Shown: positions 1 through 10,180, counted from the first letter of the stretch. The stretch: 64,000 nucleotides of DNA from Catalimonadaceae bacterium JC749 (GCA_021730635.1 JAJNNC010000007.1:213100-277099); one strand, 5' to 3'. The notes: generated by a model from the letters alone, not told the origin. Program-made: numbers and translations.

Positions 1-714
1 GCAGGCTATGAGACCCATTACATGAACCTGTCCTCCGGCCACTGCGGCAGCCTGGAGTATGATGCTGATACGACCCGAACAATCCGCCTCAGAGAAAGTC
101 AACAAGCGGCTGAAATACTGAGCGCTCATTTTCATCCTCCGCTCTGCCATGACCTGGAAATTATGTATGACCTCAGCACGCTACGCCGCCTCGCTGCCAT
201 TATCCGTGAAGTGAAGCCCGGTATTGTGCTGACACACGCACCAGTAGATTATATGGAAGACCATACCAACACCTGCCGTTTAGCTGTGACGGCTACCTTC
301 GCCCGCGGCATGCCTAATTTTACGTCGGTTCCGTCGCAGCCTGCAGAAAGTTATGACTGCACCCTTTACCATGCCATGCCGCATGGGTTACGGGATGGTT
401 TACGCCGCCGTGTTATGGCTGGCGCCTTCGTCAATACGACTTCCATACACGAAGTGAAACGGGAGGCTTTGAAAGCGCACCAAAGTCAACAGCATTGGCT
501 GAATGCCAGCCAGAACATGAACGCTTATGTGCAGACCATGGAGGATTTTTCCAGGGAAGTAGGTCAACTGTCTGAAAAGTTTACGCACGCCGAAGGCTGG
601 CGCCGCCACCTGCATTACGGTTTCTGCGGCCCGGAGGATGACCCCTTGCAGGACTTGGGCAACGATTACCTCATCAATGAAGCGTATGAGCAATACCTGG
701 AAAAAGACTATTAG
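1..714 (+). CDS. PIG-L/LmbE-family deacetylase, C-terminal part (runs off the window start)
   Basis: The reading frame is open from base 1, so the true start lies upstream; an internal ATG at 22 is not the likely start. PIG-L family enzymes are zinc-dependent hydrolases that remove acetyl groups from N-acetylglucosamine-type sugars. Visible here is the family core around residues 55-90 of the visible frame: a hydrophobic strand ending in THAP followed by YMEDHTNT, which holds the later zinc-binding His. The first motif (HPDD type) would lie before the window. The gene stops 45 bp before the ATG of a glucosamine-6-phosphate-deaminase-like gene on the same strand, so the two probably form an amino-sugar unit. 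Family call fairly sure; substrate unknown. Confidence 0.82.
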   Translation, partial: AGYETHYMNLSSGHCGSLEYDADTTRTIRLRESQQAAEILSAHFHPPLCHDLEIMYDLSTLRRLAAIIREVKPGIVLTHAPVDYMEDHTNTCRLAVTATFARGMPNFTSVPSQPAESYDCTLYHAMPHGLRDGLRRRVMAGAFVNTTSIHEVKREALKAHQSQQHWLNASQNMNAYVQTMEDFSREVGQLSEKFTHAEGWRRHLHYGFCGPEDDPLQDLGNDYLINEAYEQYLEKDY

Positions 715-759
715 TTTTTGCCGTGTACTCCTTTCATCAACGATCTTAAACCTTTTACT

Positions 760-1689
760 ATGCCCCGTCAACTCAGTTCTATTGCACCCGACTGGTGGGA
801 TTATACAACCCTGGACAGCGACTTGATCGAAGAAGTGGCACAGCTTACACCGGAAAAAATGATGAAACTTTCTCGCCCGGGTTTTAAAGTGGTGTTTTAC
901 GACACCCTGGAAGATTTTTATCTTGCCGAGGCGCTCGAGTACATCACCGCCTGGAAGCAATCTACTCCCGACAATCCGGTGGGCATTTGTGGTCCTATCG
1001 GTCCGACCGAGCAACTGCCTTTGGTAGCCCGCCTGGTCAACGAACTGGACCTTTCGCTCCGATCCGCTCATTTCTGGGGTATGGACGAGTGGTGTATCGA
1101 TGGAAAGGAGGTTTCCCCTGACCATCCGCTTTCTTTCGAAAAGGCAGACCGAAGCCTGTGTTTTGATCGTATCCGTCAGGAGCTGGTGATGCCGGACGAA
1201 CATTTGCATTTTCCGAAAGCCGACACGGAAGCCTACCGTCAAAGCTGGGAAGGGGTTCGCTGTGCCGTGATGCAAGGCGGGCAGGGCGATATCAAACATT
1301 GGGCTTTTAATGACCCGCCCAAACGGGAAGGTCAATATAAAGATCATCCGCCATCGCCGGAAGAATATCGTAAGCTAACCACCCGTGTCGTCGATTTGCA
1401 TCCTATAACCATCGCCCAGAATGCCCGCACTTCCGGTGGCGGCAATATTACGCTGGTACCTACACAAGCTATCACGGTGGGGCCGGTAGAAACATGGAAA
1501 GCAGAAAAAGTCTCCATCTGGCAGGCTGGTACACACGACAACCCTTTTGGCCAGCGGCTGACAACTTTTATGATTTCAAAAAAAATACAGGATACGGCCG
1601 TGCCTATGTCGCTCCTGGCTGATCACCCCAACGTACAATTTAATTTCTACCGGCATGGGATAGGCAGCTGTGCTGTTGAAATGCACTAA
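760..1689 (+). CDS. Divergent glucosamine-6-phosphate deaminase-like (NagB/isomerase fold) protein
   Basis: A 309-residue protein if the ATG at 760 is used; an in-frame TTG at 718 would add 14 residues but directly abuts the previous stop, so ATG is preferred. NagB converts glucosamine-6-phosphate to fructose-6-phosphate and ammonia. Visible are GMDEW (matching NMDEY of NagB), DHPLSF (matching DHPQSY), [11 protein letters not shown] at the place of the catalytic DGHIAFNEP loop, QNAR, and a [10 protein letters not shown] segment matching the late active-site strand. The catalytic loop has one extra residue between Asp and His and FNDP instead of FNEP, so activity or substrate may differ. It follows a PIG-L deacetylase, which fits sequential deacetylation and deamination of an amino sugar. 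Family call good; exact reaction inferred. Confidence 0.75.
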   Translation: MPRQLSSIAPDWWDYTTLDSDLIEEVAQLTPEKMMKLSRPGFKVVFYDTLEDFYLAEALEYITAWKQSTPDNPVGICGPIGPTEQLPLVARLVNELDLSLRSAHFWGMDEWCIDGKEVSPDHPLSFEKADRSLCFDRIRQELVMPDEHLHFPKADTEAYRQSWEGVRCAVMQGGQGDIKHWAFNDPPKREGQYKDHPPSPEEYRKLTTRVVDLHPITIAQNARTSGGGNITLVPTQAITVGPVETWKAEKVSIWQAGTHDNPFGQRLTTFMISKKIQDTAVPMSLLADHPNVQFNFYRHGIGSCAVEMH

Positions 1690-1697
1690 GCTGTACC

Positions 1698-3155
1698 CTA
1701 TTTTACTGCCTTAATTACCACTACCTTATCCTGGACGCCTGCGGGTATGGGTAGTGTCTGGTCGGTCATTTCTACCGTTTCCAGGGCTTGGCCTGTTACT
1801 ACCTCAGTCCACACGGCCTGGTATTTTCCCTGGGGCAGGTTCAGCGTCAATGGATAAGACTCCATAGCCAAAGGCTCCCAGTAGATGACCCATAGAGCCT
1901 GCCCATCACTCAAAGCTTCGGTCATGGCACCCGGAGCCGCTTCCACTACGGTAAGATCGGGACGAAGGGTTGTAAAATCCAGCTGGTCAAAAAAACGCTT
2001 CAGTACTCCGAGCTGCTGGCGAAGGGCCGGGCTACCACCCCCCGGAGCAGTATACGTGGTATCCTGTCCACCTTCGGCCCCTACTGAAAAGGAATAGTCG
2101 AGATGGCTGAATAAAGATCCTCCGGCCATCAGAAACCGCCAGGCCTGCCGACGATAGGTTTCATCAGCACCGCCTGCAAATCCCGTTTCGTTAAGGCCAA
2201 TAGCCCGGTTGAGAGAGTAGTTTTCATAAACTGCTTCAGGGTAGGCGTAATGAAAAGTGAAAATGGAAATATTCGGGTCAGGATCGGTAATGGGATAATG
2301 AAAGTTACTGATATTCTGAGAAATCAGGTGCTTGTTGGGCAGGTTGCTTTCCTCTTCTGTGATCCATTGCGCTACCTGCCGCTGCCACTCATTGGAACGT
2401 TGCGACACCACCTGCAAGGTTGATCGCCAGTCATCGACAGGGCCGTATTCATTGCGGGCAAATACCGTATCGGGCTGCTCGGCCCAGGGTTCGTTCTGAA
2501 TTTCAAAGTAAAAGTTGTTGAAGCTGTTTAGCTCCTGCACTAGTTTCCGCACATATTGTTCCTGGTGAGCGAGTATGTTGCCGTTTTGCAGGGTATTGAC
2601 CGAAGGGGAAGGCACACTATCCGTTTGGTTGACGTTATTCTTAGGATGGAAAGCACTATAGTTCCATCCAGCCGCATAATGGGCGGAAAATAAGGTGATT
2701 TCTACGATGACGCCATGACGTTGGGCTTCGGTCATAAAATCTTTCAACCGGGTAAAATAGGCTTCGTCCCATTGGCTCAGGTCAAACTTGTTGCCTCCCA
2801 GGGTATATCCTGGTGTTTCACTTCGTTTCCATGGCAACAGTAAACGTCCTTCAGCCGGTGCCAGCGTGTTTTTCTGAATACCGAAATCGCCCAGTTTCTC
2901 CACGTAGGCACCCGTAAACAGGCGCGTTTGGTTCAGGCTGTCCTGTGACAGGGTTTGCAGGTAGGTTTTGTAATCAAAATCGAGGTTGATCACGGCTCCG
3001 TAATGCTCACCCGAGCCAACCAATACCGTCGGTTGATTCTGATAGAGAAAATAATGCGGGTTTTGCGGGTGCAATTGAAAGGCTCCATTTGATTGCGCAA
3101 AAAGCGCGGTCGTCAATAGATGAAGTAGTAAGGTCGTAGTAATCAGTGTTTTCAT
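1698..3155 (-). CDS. Secreted clan-A (GH5-like) glycoside hydrolase
   Basis: A 485-residue protein with a signal peptide (hydrophobic residues 5-19, cleavage after LFAQ). The body reads as a TIM-barrel retaining glycosidase: FEIQNEPW places the acid/base Glu at residue 222, and GLNETGF gives a candidate nucleophile Glu at residue 323 at the end of a late strand. The C-terminal 90 or so residues look like a small beta domain. No type IX tail is visible, so it probably acts in the periplasm or on the outer surface. It faces the NagB-like gene tail to tail (8 bp gap), so it is a separate transcript. The substrate cannot be read from the sequence. Confidence 0.7.
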   Translation of the reverse strand: MKTLITTTLLLHLLTTALFAQSNGAFQLHPQNPHYFLYQNQPTVLVGSGEHYGAVINLDFDYKTYLQTLSQDSLNQTRLFTGAYVEKLGDFGIQKNTLAPAEGRLLLPWKRSETPGYTLGGNKFDLSQWDEAYFTRLKDFMTEAQRHGVIVEITLFSAHYAAGWNYSAFHPKNNVNQTDSVPSPSVNTLQNGNILAHQEQYVRKLVQELNSFNNFYFEIQNEPWAEQPDTVFARNEYGPVDDWRSTLQVVSQRSNEWQRQVAQWITEEESNLPNKHLISQNISNFHYPITDPDPNISIFTFHYAYPEAVYENYSLNRAIGLNETGFAGGADETYRRQAWRFLMAGGSLFSHLDYSFSVGAEGGQDTTYTAPGGGSPALRQQLGVLKRFFDQLDFTTLRPDLTVVEAAPGAMTEALSDGQALWVIYWEPLAMESYPLTLNLPQGKYQAVWTEVVTGQALETVEMTDQTLPIPAGVQDKVVVIKAVK

Positions 3156-3338
3156 AAGTGCAAGAATCAGTCGACAGACAAATTGGTGTAAGCTTTCTCA
3201 AAGATAGAAGAAGTACAAGATCTATTATCTATGCCAGGCATTATTGGCGACAAAAGCTTTTGCTATGGCTTTACTTTCAGCACGTACTGAGGATTAAAAG
3301 ACACTTTTGCACGACTTGCCAGCGGCGAAAGGATGTAA

Positions 3339-4514
3339 TTACTGTTTAACAGAGAATGAATGTAGCTCTTCGTCGATGCGTTGGTTCCAGCGTTCCTGGG
3401 CAGCCTGGTTGGTACCATGTTGTGTTTCCTGATCATACTGCTCCTGAAGGTGGTTCATCTCCCGATAAGAATCAATGTATTGCCACTGTATGATGCTGCT
3501 AAAATCTTCAATTGTCAAGCTATCCGGTTGTATTTTCTGCTTAAACCGTTCTGCCACCAGTTTGGCAATATCGAAGTGCCGCTGCTCGTGGTTCAGACTG
3601 TAGGCATCCCTGGCATGGTCTTTCACCCAGGAATAATCGGGTATCATGTATACTTTCATGGTGATATCAATGTGCAATATCCCATCGATGACCTGGCTGC
3701 GGCTTTCATAGGCAAAATTAGGAAAAACAGAAGCGGCATAGCGTTCAAGACGAGGTCTCTCGCGAAAATCGCTCCAGGTGAGCGGACGATCTACGGCATA
3801 ATATACGGTGTCTTCCGTCACGTTTTGCGTATAATCTGTGAAAGACACTTCGATCTCTTTGGCCAGCAGAACATTACCTTCCGCTTCCTGACTGAACCAG
3901 GTGTTCAGGTACCGCAAGGCACTCACCAGCGACTGCTGAAAAGCCTTCTGGGCCGCTACCAGAGAGCGCGAATTCGCAGGCCGGTCATAGTGAGCGCCTC
4001 CCCGGCGATATTCTACCAGATGCACTGTTCCATCGTCACGCTGTAAGTCAAAGGCCAGTGTCAGCACCACACGACCTTCTACCCGACCGCTGGACGTGGG
4101 CGACTCAGTAATGACACATTCTCTGATCCGGATAATCACAGGACGCAAAGCGGTGTTGTGTGGCAAACTTTGCCGGATAAACTGACCAATGGCTGCCTCT
4201 GTACCTCCTTGCAGGTCGATAGGATACGTTAAGACAGGCTGATCTGCACGGGTTCTCGGATGCAGCAAATAGCCAATGGCCGTGCGGTTGTCGCGCTCGT
4301 CGATGACATCGGCAATGTAGAATTCTTTAGGGGTAAAGGGCAACGTTCCGGAATGAAGTGCCATGGTTGGTGTTTTGGCTGTGGACTGGCTGACAGCCTT
4401 CGAGCAAAAGCCCATGATGAATAGGATGATCAGCATGCCCAGGCTTAAGGAAGCGGAGGCAGGCATACGATGGTGTAGTGACTCAATATTTTTCTCTGCA
4501 AATGGATGGTTCAT
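3339..4514 (-). CDS. DUF922-type protein with HExxH-like metal motif
   Basis: A 391-residue protein with an N-terminal hydrophobic segment (about residues 22-42, ending SKAVSQS), probably a signal peptide or anchor. The C-terminal half (about 235-345) carries a WSDF start and the motif HEQRHFD at residues 309-315, as in DUF922 proteins, which are predicted zinc-dependent proteases. The first half (residues 60-200) is an unrecognised domain. It is transcribed alone: its gene ends 183 bp from the glycosidase start and its start is 139 bp from the DUF2652 gene. Peptidase activity is a family prediction only. Confidence 0.6.
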   Translation of the reverse strand: MNHPFAEKNIESLHHRMPASASLSLGMLIILFIMGFCSKAVSQSTAKTPTMALHSGTLPFTPKEFYIADVIDERDNRTAIGYLLHPRTRADQPVLTYPIDLQGGTEAAIGQFIRQSLPHNTALRPVIIRIRECVITESPTSSGRVEGRVVLTLAFDLQRDDGTVHLVEYRRGGAHYDRPANSRSLVAAQKAFQQSLVSALRYLNTWFSQEAEGNVLLAKEIEVSFTDYTQNVTEDTVYYAVDRPLTWSDFRERPRLERYAASVFPNFAYESRSQVIDGILHIDITMKVYMIPDYSWVKDHARDAYSLNHEQRHFDIAKLVAERFKQKIQPDSLTIEDFSSIIQWQYIDSYREMNHLQEQYDQETQHGTNQAAQERWNQRIDEELHSFSVKQ

Positions 4515-4653
4515 GATTGGAAGTACAACTAAAACTTTTCACCCTTCTTTAGATGAACAACAGATGCCTGACAAATAGTGCAATCAGGCCATGAACATTT
4601 TTGCAAACTTACTGTCTGCCACTTGGGCCATTCTGCACATGACCATAAAGAAA

Positions 4654-5742
4654 TCATAGAGCAGTTGTTGTATGGATAGGCTCTTTCTTTTTTTCACAGT
4701 ATTCTTTGAGTGTTTCGGTCATCCGTTGCATTTGTTCATGAAGAACAGCCTCCATATTTTCCGAAACAGGCGCGTCACCGGCATTGATAAAACGAGCGAT
4801 GAAGGCACAAGTCTGTTCATCGGTTTTTCGAAACACAAATTCATAAACCAATGACAGATTCATCTCTTCAATCTGGCAGCTTTCGGCATACATGATACCT
4901 TCGGGCGACAGATTCATGCGCAAGGGGGAGATCAAAGCCCTATAATTCTCGAAGGTACAATGATGAAGGCTTCCAATATATACTTCAGGGATTTCCTGTT
5001 CTACTTTTTGCAGGCCGGGCATCCATACAGGGCGATCGGGAATATTCTTAATCACCATATAGGCATCCACAAAATTGGCTTCTATCTGTACTTCAGTAGA
5101 AAATCTAAGATTCTTGCAGTATTCGTTTTCTGGTAACGCCGGTTCTGGTACATTTTTTCTGGCTTCAGTGAGCAGCGTAAACTGATAGGGCACTTTACCG
5201 ATGGAAGCGTACTCTTCCGAAGCGCTGATCCATTCCATTTCGGCTGTTTCTGGTATGCCGGCCACCTGCTGCAGCAATTTTTCCGTCATCAACAGGTATT
5301 CATTATGGTTGATGCTGTTTTTCAGTAAACGGTGCGCCACGATCATTTCCGGGCCTGAGTGCTTCACAAAACGTCCTACTCTCATTTCTGCCAGAGGCCC
5401 ATGATGCACGACAAATTTCAGGGTAAGGTCGATAATAGCCTGGCAGGCACCACAGGGACATACCGTATGGCTTTGCATCCATTTACGCTGAAAATGAAAA
5501 GCATTAAAAATCTTGAGGCAGGTATCTAATATCTGTTTTTTTGAAGGAGGCGGACCTTTTTTGATCAGTAAAACAGCATCTCCTTCGATCTCCGATACTT
5601 CATACTCCTCACCCACCGTATTCACAATGGCCTCCATGAGGAAATTGATCGCATGGGTGCTATGCGTGAGTTCAGTGGTAGTCATAAATTCTGTAAACCC
5701 ACTGATATCGGGAATCAGAATGGTTGCTTTGGTTTCTGCCAT
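4654..5742 (-). CDS. DUF2652 protein (class III cyclase-like domain plus SRPBCC-like domain)
   Basis: A 362-residue cytoplasmic protein. The N-terminal 180 residues resemble the class III nucleotide cyclase fold: ILIPDISGFTEFM at residues 8-20, then EIEGDAVLL at about 52-60. Family members annotated DUF2652 share this start. The cluster CPCGAC at about residues 93-98 could bind a metal. The second half (about 210-345) looks like an SRPBCC/START-type ligand-binding fold. No catalytic cyclase function is established. It stands alone, with an AT-rich 490-bp gap upstream that contains the first tRNA-Lys repeat copy. Confidence 0.65.
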   Translation of the reverse strand: MAETKATILIPDISGFTEFMTTTELTHSTHAINFLMEAIVNTVGEEYEVSEIEGDAVLLIKKGPPPSKKQILDTCLKIFNAFHFQRKWMQSHTVCPCGACQAIIDLTLKFVVHHGPLAEMRVGRFVKHSGPEMIVAHRLLKNSINHNEYLLMTEKLLQQVAGIPETAEMEWISASEEYASIGKVPYQFTLLTEARKNVPEPALPENEYCKNLRFSTEVQIEANFVDAYMVIKNIPDRPVWMPGLQKVEQEIPEVYIGSLHHCTFENYRALISPLRMNLSPEGIMYAESCQIEEMNLSLVYEFVFRKTDEQTCAFIARFINAGDAPVSENMEAVLHEQMQRMTETLKEYCEKKKEPIHTTTAL

Positions 5743-6238
5743 TGTTTGAGAAAGTATACTACAAGATAAGAAAAATTTATACTATATGCTTGACACTCTG
5801 GCACTTTGGGCTAATGAGATTGTATGTAAAAGAGAAGGAGGTAATGATACAGAAAGGTTCCAAGCAGCACTTGTAGTAGGCCAGTAGCTTTATTAAAAAC
5901 CGTTCAGCATAAAAAAGCCCCAGCTGCAATCACTGAGGCTAATTTTTGTTGAACATGTGAACCCGTTGAGTGCTTGATTTTGATTTTCAAACAACTGATT
6001 AACAGAGAGAAACAATACCAATTTATCTCCAGAATATTTTCTCAATTAAGAAGCCTGAAATGACGAAGAATTTCTCCTTATCTATAAAATTTTAATCTCC
6101 AGTATATTCTTACTAACGTGATTTATACAAAAAGTATAAATATATATTAAAAAATTACAAAAAATTCATTAATATTACCAGATTAATTTTTACAAAACTT
6201 ATTTCTAGGGCCTTTTGATAATTTAAGTAAAAATATCT
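5743..6238. other. Gene-free AT-rich stretch left of the tRNA-Lys-flanked block
   Basis: About 490 bp with no convincing gene. It contains the displaced tRNA 3'-end/terminator copy (5911-5968). From about 6030 onward it becomes strongly A+T rich up to the start of the adhesin gene, where its promoter should lie; no clear TAnnTTTG box was picked out there. Confidence 0.6.
5911..5968 (-). repeat. Direct-repeat copy of tRNA-Lys 3' end plus terminator (att-like scar)
   Basis: These 58 bases match 13492-13551 almost base for base: the A-run, the GCCCCAG...CTGAGGC hairpin, the AATTTTT spacer, ATGTGAACCCG and the next few bases. In the right copy TGAACCCG is the 3' end of the tRNA-Lys gene (minus strand). 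Here the match stops after about 11 tRNA bases. Integration of an element into the 3' end of a tRNA gene typically leaves this pattern: a complete tRNA at one border and a short 3'-end copy at the other. The similarity is seen directly; integration is the inference. Confidence 0.7.
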
Positions 6239-9200
6239 ATGGTAGTATTGAACAGAATGAAAGTATTTAGGCTATTTATCTACATAATTCTTCATCTCAT
6301 AGCTTTCTGCTCTTTTTCTCAGACTTTAGACCCAAATTTTCATTTACCAACTCCTATTAAGGCAGCCAGTATCATTAGCATAAAAATGCAACAGGATGGA
6401 AAAATGCTTCTGGCAGGCAACATTCAATTTTTTGAGAAGAAAAGAGTAAATAATTTAATCCGCCTGAACCAAGATGGTACATTGGATGAAACCTTTTCTT
6501 TTGCTCCTGCTAACTCGAGATGGATAAGGAAAATTGACTTATTAAGTACCGGAGAAATTATCATAGCTGGGAATTATACTCTTACGAAACTTAGTTCTTT
6601 GGGGCAAATACTTAATGAGGTAGATTCAATTCAGGATATTAATTCTATTGTTATTCAGAATGATGACAAAATCATCATTACAGCCTATCAAGTCCATGGT
6701 CACTACGCTCAAAGCAGCTCTATGTATAGGCTTAATAGTGACCTAAGTCTTGATCGTACTTTTAATCAAAGTAACAGTTTCAATGGATGGGTTCAGGATG
6801 CGGCTATGCAAGATGATAAAATTATCGTATCAGGCAGCTTCTCTGAAGTCAATAAAATTGTTAAAAATGATCTGGTTCGCTTCGATTCAAATGGAAACCT
6901 TGATCACAGCTTTGATACAGGATCAGGAACATCTGATGGTGTGGGGTTTATCACTATACAAGAAGATGGGAGAATACTCCTTGGACATACGTATATCAAT
7001 TCATTTAATGGGATTCCATTCAACGGATCTGGTATCATAAGATTAAATGCTGATGGATCAGTAGATTCTTCTTTTAACACTAACTCCCAAATCAGAGGAA
7101 GCTTTTCAAAAGCATTCCTTCAAGGCTCAGACATATTGATTGCTGGCACCATCCGTCTGGCCCCTAATTCATCCCATACCTATAGTATGTGCCGACTAAA
7201 AAGTAGTGGAGAACTTGATCTAAGTTTTACTCCAATTGAAATATCCTCAAAATACACTGAAATGATGCTTGATAATTCAGGTAACATAATAATAAATAAT
7301 AAGCCTCTAGATAACTATAGATATGAATTAATAAGGATCAACAGTGAGGGGCAAGTGGATAAAAGCTTCAATCCAGCAGTAGGTGCATATGGGGAGATCA
7401 ATACTGGAGATTATTTCAATGGTCAATTAGTGGTAGGAGGAGTTTTTGTCCGTATAGGTGATACATATACATGTAACCTGGCTAAGATAAATTTGGACGG
7501 CACTGTTGATACAAATTTCATTATAGAACCATCACTTACTAGTAGAGCCTCATCAAACCGTCAGCCTGGTCATATTAAAATAATTAATGCAGATACAATT
7601 CTTGTTGCATTGGGAAATAAGCTTATAAGACTAAACGGAAAAGGGGAGGAGGATCAACAGTTTATTTCACAAGGTGTTGAAGACCCTTACTATTTCGCAG
7701 ATAAGTTTCAAATATTAGAAAACCGTAAAATAGTTACTTCCTCACCTAACGGAGTTTTTATGCTCAATGCAGATGGGAGCCCCAATGTATCTTTCAATGA
7801 GCCAAGAAATAGGATTGCTTCCACTGATTATTTTGGTATTCAGTCTAACGGAATTGTTCATGCTTCAAGTACAATGATAGAGGGTAATGCAAGAACTACA
7901 ATAAGCAAATTAGACTTTGATGGCGCAACAGATTTAACCTTTGACTCAGGAAGCGGAACAAGCATCTCAATATTGCATATAGGTGTCGTTAAAAATGATG
8001 ACATACTAGTAACTGGGCGATTTGATGAATATAGTGGAATACCCACAAGAGATTTAGTTAAATTATATTCAGATGGAAAAGTGGACATCTCTTTTACCAA
8101 TAGCTACAATGCAACGGCTCCTGCTGAATACAATTTCCTGTTAGGTACAACACCTTTTCGAGATGGCTCTCTCATCAGCGCAGCTGTCCCTAATGGATAT
8201 ACACTTGGCTTTGTAAATGCAGATGGTATATATGATACTTACTATAACCTACCTGCCGCAATCATTTCTGTGAATAGAAAAGTGATTCCTATCGTAGTAA
8301 ATGCCGATTCTCTTATTCTTTTATCTCAGTTTCAGCTAAGTGGGCAGACTGACCCTTCTTTTGCTTTGCGACTAATTTTTAACGATAGGCCAAAAATCAC
8401 AGCTACTACCACTGCATTTTTTACTCCTGAAGATACTCCTCTGGCGTTAAAGTTGAGTGACTTACAGGTTACCGATGCAGATAGTTCCTTTCCAGATGGC
8501 TTTAGCCTAATCATTCACGAAGGAGAAAACTACTCTGTAGAAAACTTGCATATCATTCCTGACAGCAATTACCATGGAAATCTGAATGTACCTGTTACAG
8601 TAAGTGATGGTAAAAATGAAAGTGACTTATTCAATATTACCCTTAAAGTAATACCTGTAGCTGATACCATTGAAAATATCACAGTCCTAATCAGTGGAAG
8701 TACTCCCGTTACCAACAATACCCTAGTCAGCATCATATTTAGTGAGTCTGTAAAAGATTTTCATCCTTCAGATATCAATATTACCAATGGTAGCATATCC
8801 GAACTGACTACTGAGGATAGTGTCACTTTTACCGCTACAATCACTCCAGTATCCGATGGCAAGCTTACTGTAGAAATAACCTCAGGAGCGGTCTTTGATA
8901 AAACAGGTAATCCAAATCAGGCAAGTAACCTATTTGCATTTGAATATGACGGTACGCATCCTACTGTAAAACTGAGCAAGCTTGAGAATGACACAAACCA
9001 AACCGTACCACTTTCTGTCTTGTTAACCTTTAGTGAAGCCGTAAAAGGCTTTTCCTCAGAAGATATCCGGCTAACTAATGGCAGCCTATCTGAATTAATC
9101 TCTACAGATAGCAATACTTTTATAGCCCACATTCTTCCTAATGCCAATGAGGAAATCACAGTGAAAATACCTTCAGGGGCTGCTCAGGATCTAGCAGGAA

Positions 9201-10180
9201 ACGATAATGAACCTAGTGAAACATTAAATATATTTTACAAGGGAAGATCCTCTTTTACCTTAACAATAGGGATAAGCAATTCCAACCTGATAGAAATGCC
9301 TGCAGCCACGGCTACATTATATCAAAAAGCAGATGGCAAGTTTACAGTTGTAGCAAAGAAGGAAATATCAAACTCTTTGTCTTTATCATTTGAGGACTTA
9401 GCAGAAGGAGAATATACCATTGGTATTCGAGCTGTTGAAAAGACTTTTCTCCCAACATATTTAGGAAGTATGTTTACTCTCTGGAATGCCAGAACCATCA
9501 ATGTATATAAAGATACACTGCAAAATGTCTCTTTGCTTGAAAACCCTGAAAACAATCCGGTAGGAGGATGTGTGATATCCGGTATTATACTTCATGATAC
9601 AGAGGCAGAGGTTAACAATGGCAGAATTCTGACAGGTAATGCTACAACTACAGGAGAAGCTATAGCCAATGTGCCTGTTTATCTGATTCATCCTGAAACG
9701 CGAAAGGTAGTGGTTTATGCTGTCACTGACCAGCAAGGCAAGTTCTCTTTTACAGATTTACATGCAGAGGACTATTTATTTGCAGCAGATTATGAAGGCC
9801 TTCCGATGGATGAAGCACAAAACCTCATTCATCTCAAGACAGATTTTGAAACAGTAAGTATTACCGCAATTGCTAGTAGCAATATCCGAATTACTGACAT
9901 ACAATCTGAAAAGCAGGTAACCTTTGTTGAAGATGAGGTGCTGCAGCATACAATACGATATTATCCTAATCCGGTAGTATATGAAATCCTTATTGATCAT
10001 GCAGATGAATGGATTGGAGGAGAGGTTACCGTTCGCGATGCAATGGGAAAGCTTATCAAGACTCAGCCGATTGTTGCTAATCTCACTTTCCTAAACCTAG
10101 AAGTGTTAACTCCAGGAATCTACTTTATTAACCTTATAAAAGGAAAAAACCACTTCTCATTTAAAACACACAAAAACTAA
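6239..10180 (+). CDS. Large T9SS-secreted adhesin-like protein with delta-60 repeats and Ig-like domains
   Basis: A 1313-residue protein; a second ATG 18 bases downstream (6257) would also keep the signal peptide, which ends near CSFSQT. Residues about 28-700 are made of delta-60/DUF5122 repeats, each with a DGK(I/M)L(L/V)AG strand followed by RLN.DG.(L/V)D.SF. They probably form beta-propellers. Residues about 710-805 look like a cadherin/Ig-type domain. Two similar bacterial Ig-like domains follow (about 810-905 and 910-1000), each with LTFSEAVK- or FSESVKDF-like segments and a TNGS(L/I)SEL motif. A SdrD/CarboxypepD-like domain comes next, and a type A T9SS tail starts near residue 1239 (YYPNPV). 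It is expected on the cell surface or secreted. Codons are AT-rich compared with the neighbours, which suggests transfer. Confidence 0.85.
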   Translation: MVVLNRMKVFRLFIYIILHLIAFCSFSQTLDPNFHLPTPIKAASIISIKMQQDGKMLLAGNIQFFEKKRVNNLIRLNQDGTLDETFSFAPANSRWIRKIDLLSTGEIIIAGNYTLTKLSSLGQILNEVDSIQDINSIVIQNDDKIIITAYQVHGHYAQSSSMYRLNSDLSLDRTFNQSNSFNGWVQDAAMQDDKIIVSGSFSEVNKIVKNDLVRFDSNGNLDHSFDTGSGTSDGVGFITIQEDGRILLGHTYINSFNGIPFNGSGIIRLNADGSVDSSFNTNSQIRGSFSKAFLQGSDILIAGTIRLAPNSSHTYSMCRLKSSGELDLSFTPIEISSKYTEMMLDNSGNIIINNKPLDNYRYELIRINSEGQVDKSFNPAVGAYGEINTGDYFNGQLVVGGVFVRIGDTYTCNLAKINLDGTVDTNFIIEPSLTSRASSNRQPGHIKIINADTILVALGNKLIRLNGKGEEDQQFISQGVEDPYYFADKFQILENRKIVTSSPNGVFMLNADGSPNVSFNEPRNRIASTDYFGIQSNGIVHASSTMIEGNARTTISKLDFDGATDLTFDSGSGTSISILHIGVVKNDDILVTGRFDEYSGIPTRDLVKLYSDGKVDISFTNSYNATAPAEYNFLLGTTPFRDGSLISAAVPNGYTLGFVNADGIYDTYYNLPAAIISVNRKVIPIVVNADSLILLSQFQLSGQTDPSFALRLIFNDRPKITATTTAFFTPEDTPLALKLSDLQVTDADSSFPDGFSLIIHEGENYSVENLHIIPDSNYHGNLNVPVTVSDGKNESDLFNITLKVIPVADTIENITVLISGSTPVTNNTLVSIIFSESVKDFHPSDINITNGSISELTTEDSVTFTATITPVSDGKLTVEITSGAVFDKTGNPNQASNLFAFEYDGTHPTVKLSKLENDTNQTVPLSVLLTFSEAVKGFSSEDIRLTNGSLSELISTDSNTFIAHILPNANEEITVKIPSGAAQDLAGNDNEPSETLNIFYKGRSSFTLTIGISNSNLIEMPAATATLYQKADGKFTVVAKKEISNSLSLSFEDLAEGEYTIGIRAVEKTFLPTYLGSMFTLWNARTINVYKDTLQNVSLLENPENNPVGGCVISGIILHDTEAEVNNGRILTGNATTTGEAIANVPVYLIHPETRKVVVYAVTDQQGKFSFTDLHAEDYLFAADYEGLPMDEAQNLIHLKTDFETVSITAIASSNIRITDIQSEKQVTFVEDEVLQHTIRYYPNPVVYEILIDHADEWIGGEVTVRDAMGKLIKTQPIVANLTFLNLEVLTPGIYFINLIKGKNHFSFKTHKN

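Noticed and set aside
400-1347. 315-codon minus-strand frame across the PIG-L and NagB-like genes
   Set aside because: It is antisense to two well-supported genes and has no family resemblance; shadow of coding composition.
3381-4046. 221-codon plus-strand frame
   Set aside because: Antisense to the DUF922 gene, with no recognisable domain.
7858-9736. Several minus-strand frames over the adhesin
   Set aside because: All lie antisense to the delta-60/Ig protein, whose repeats are clear; shadows.
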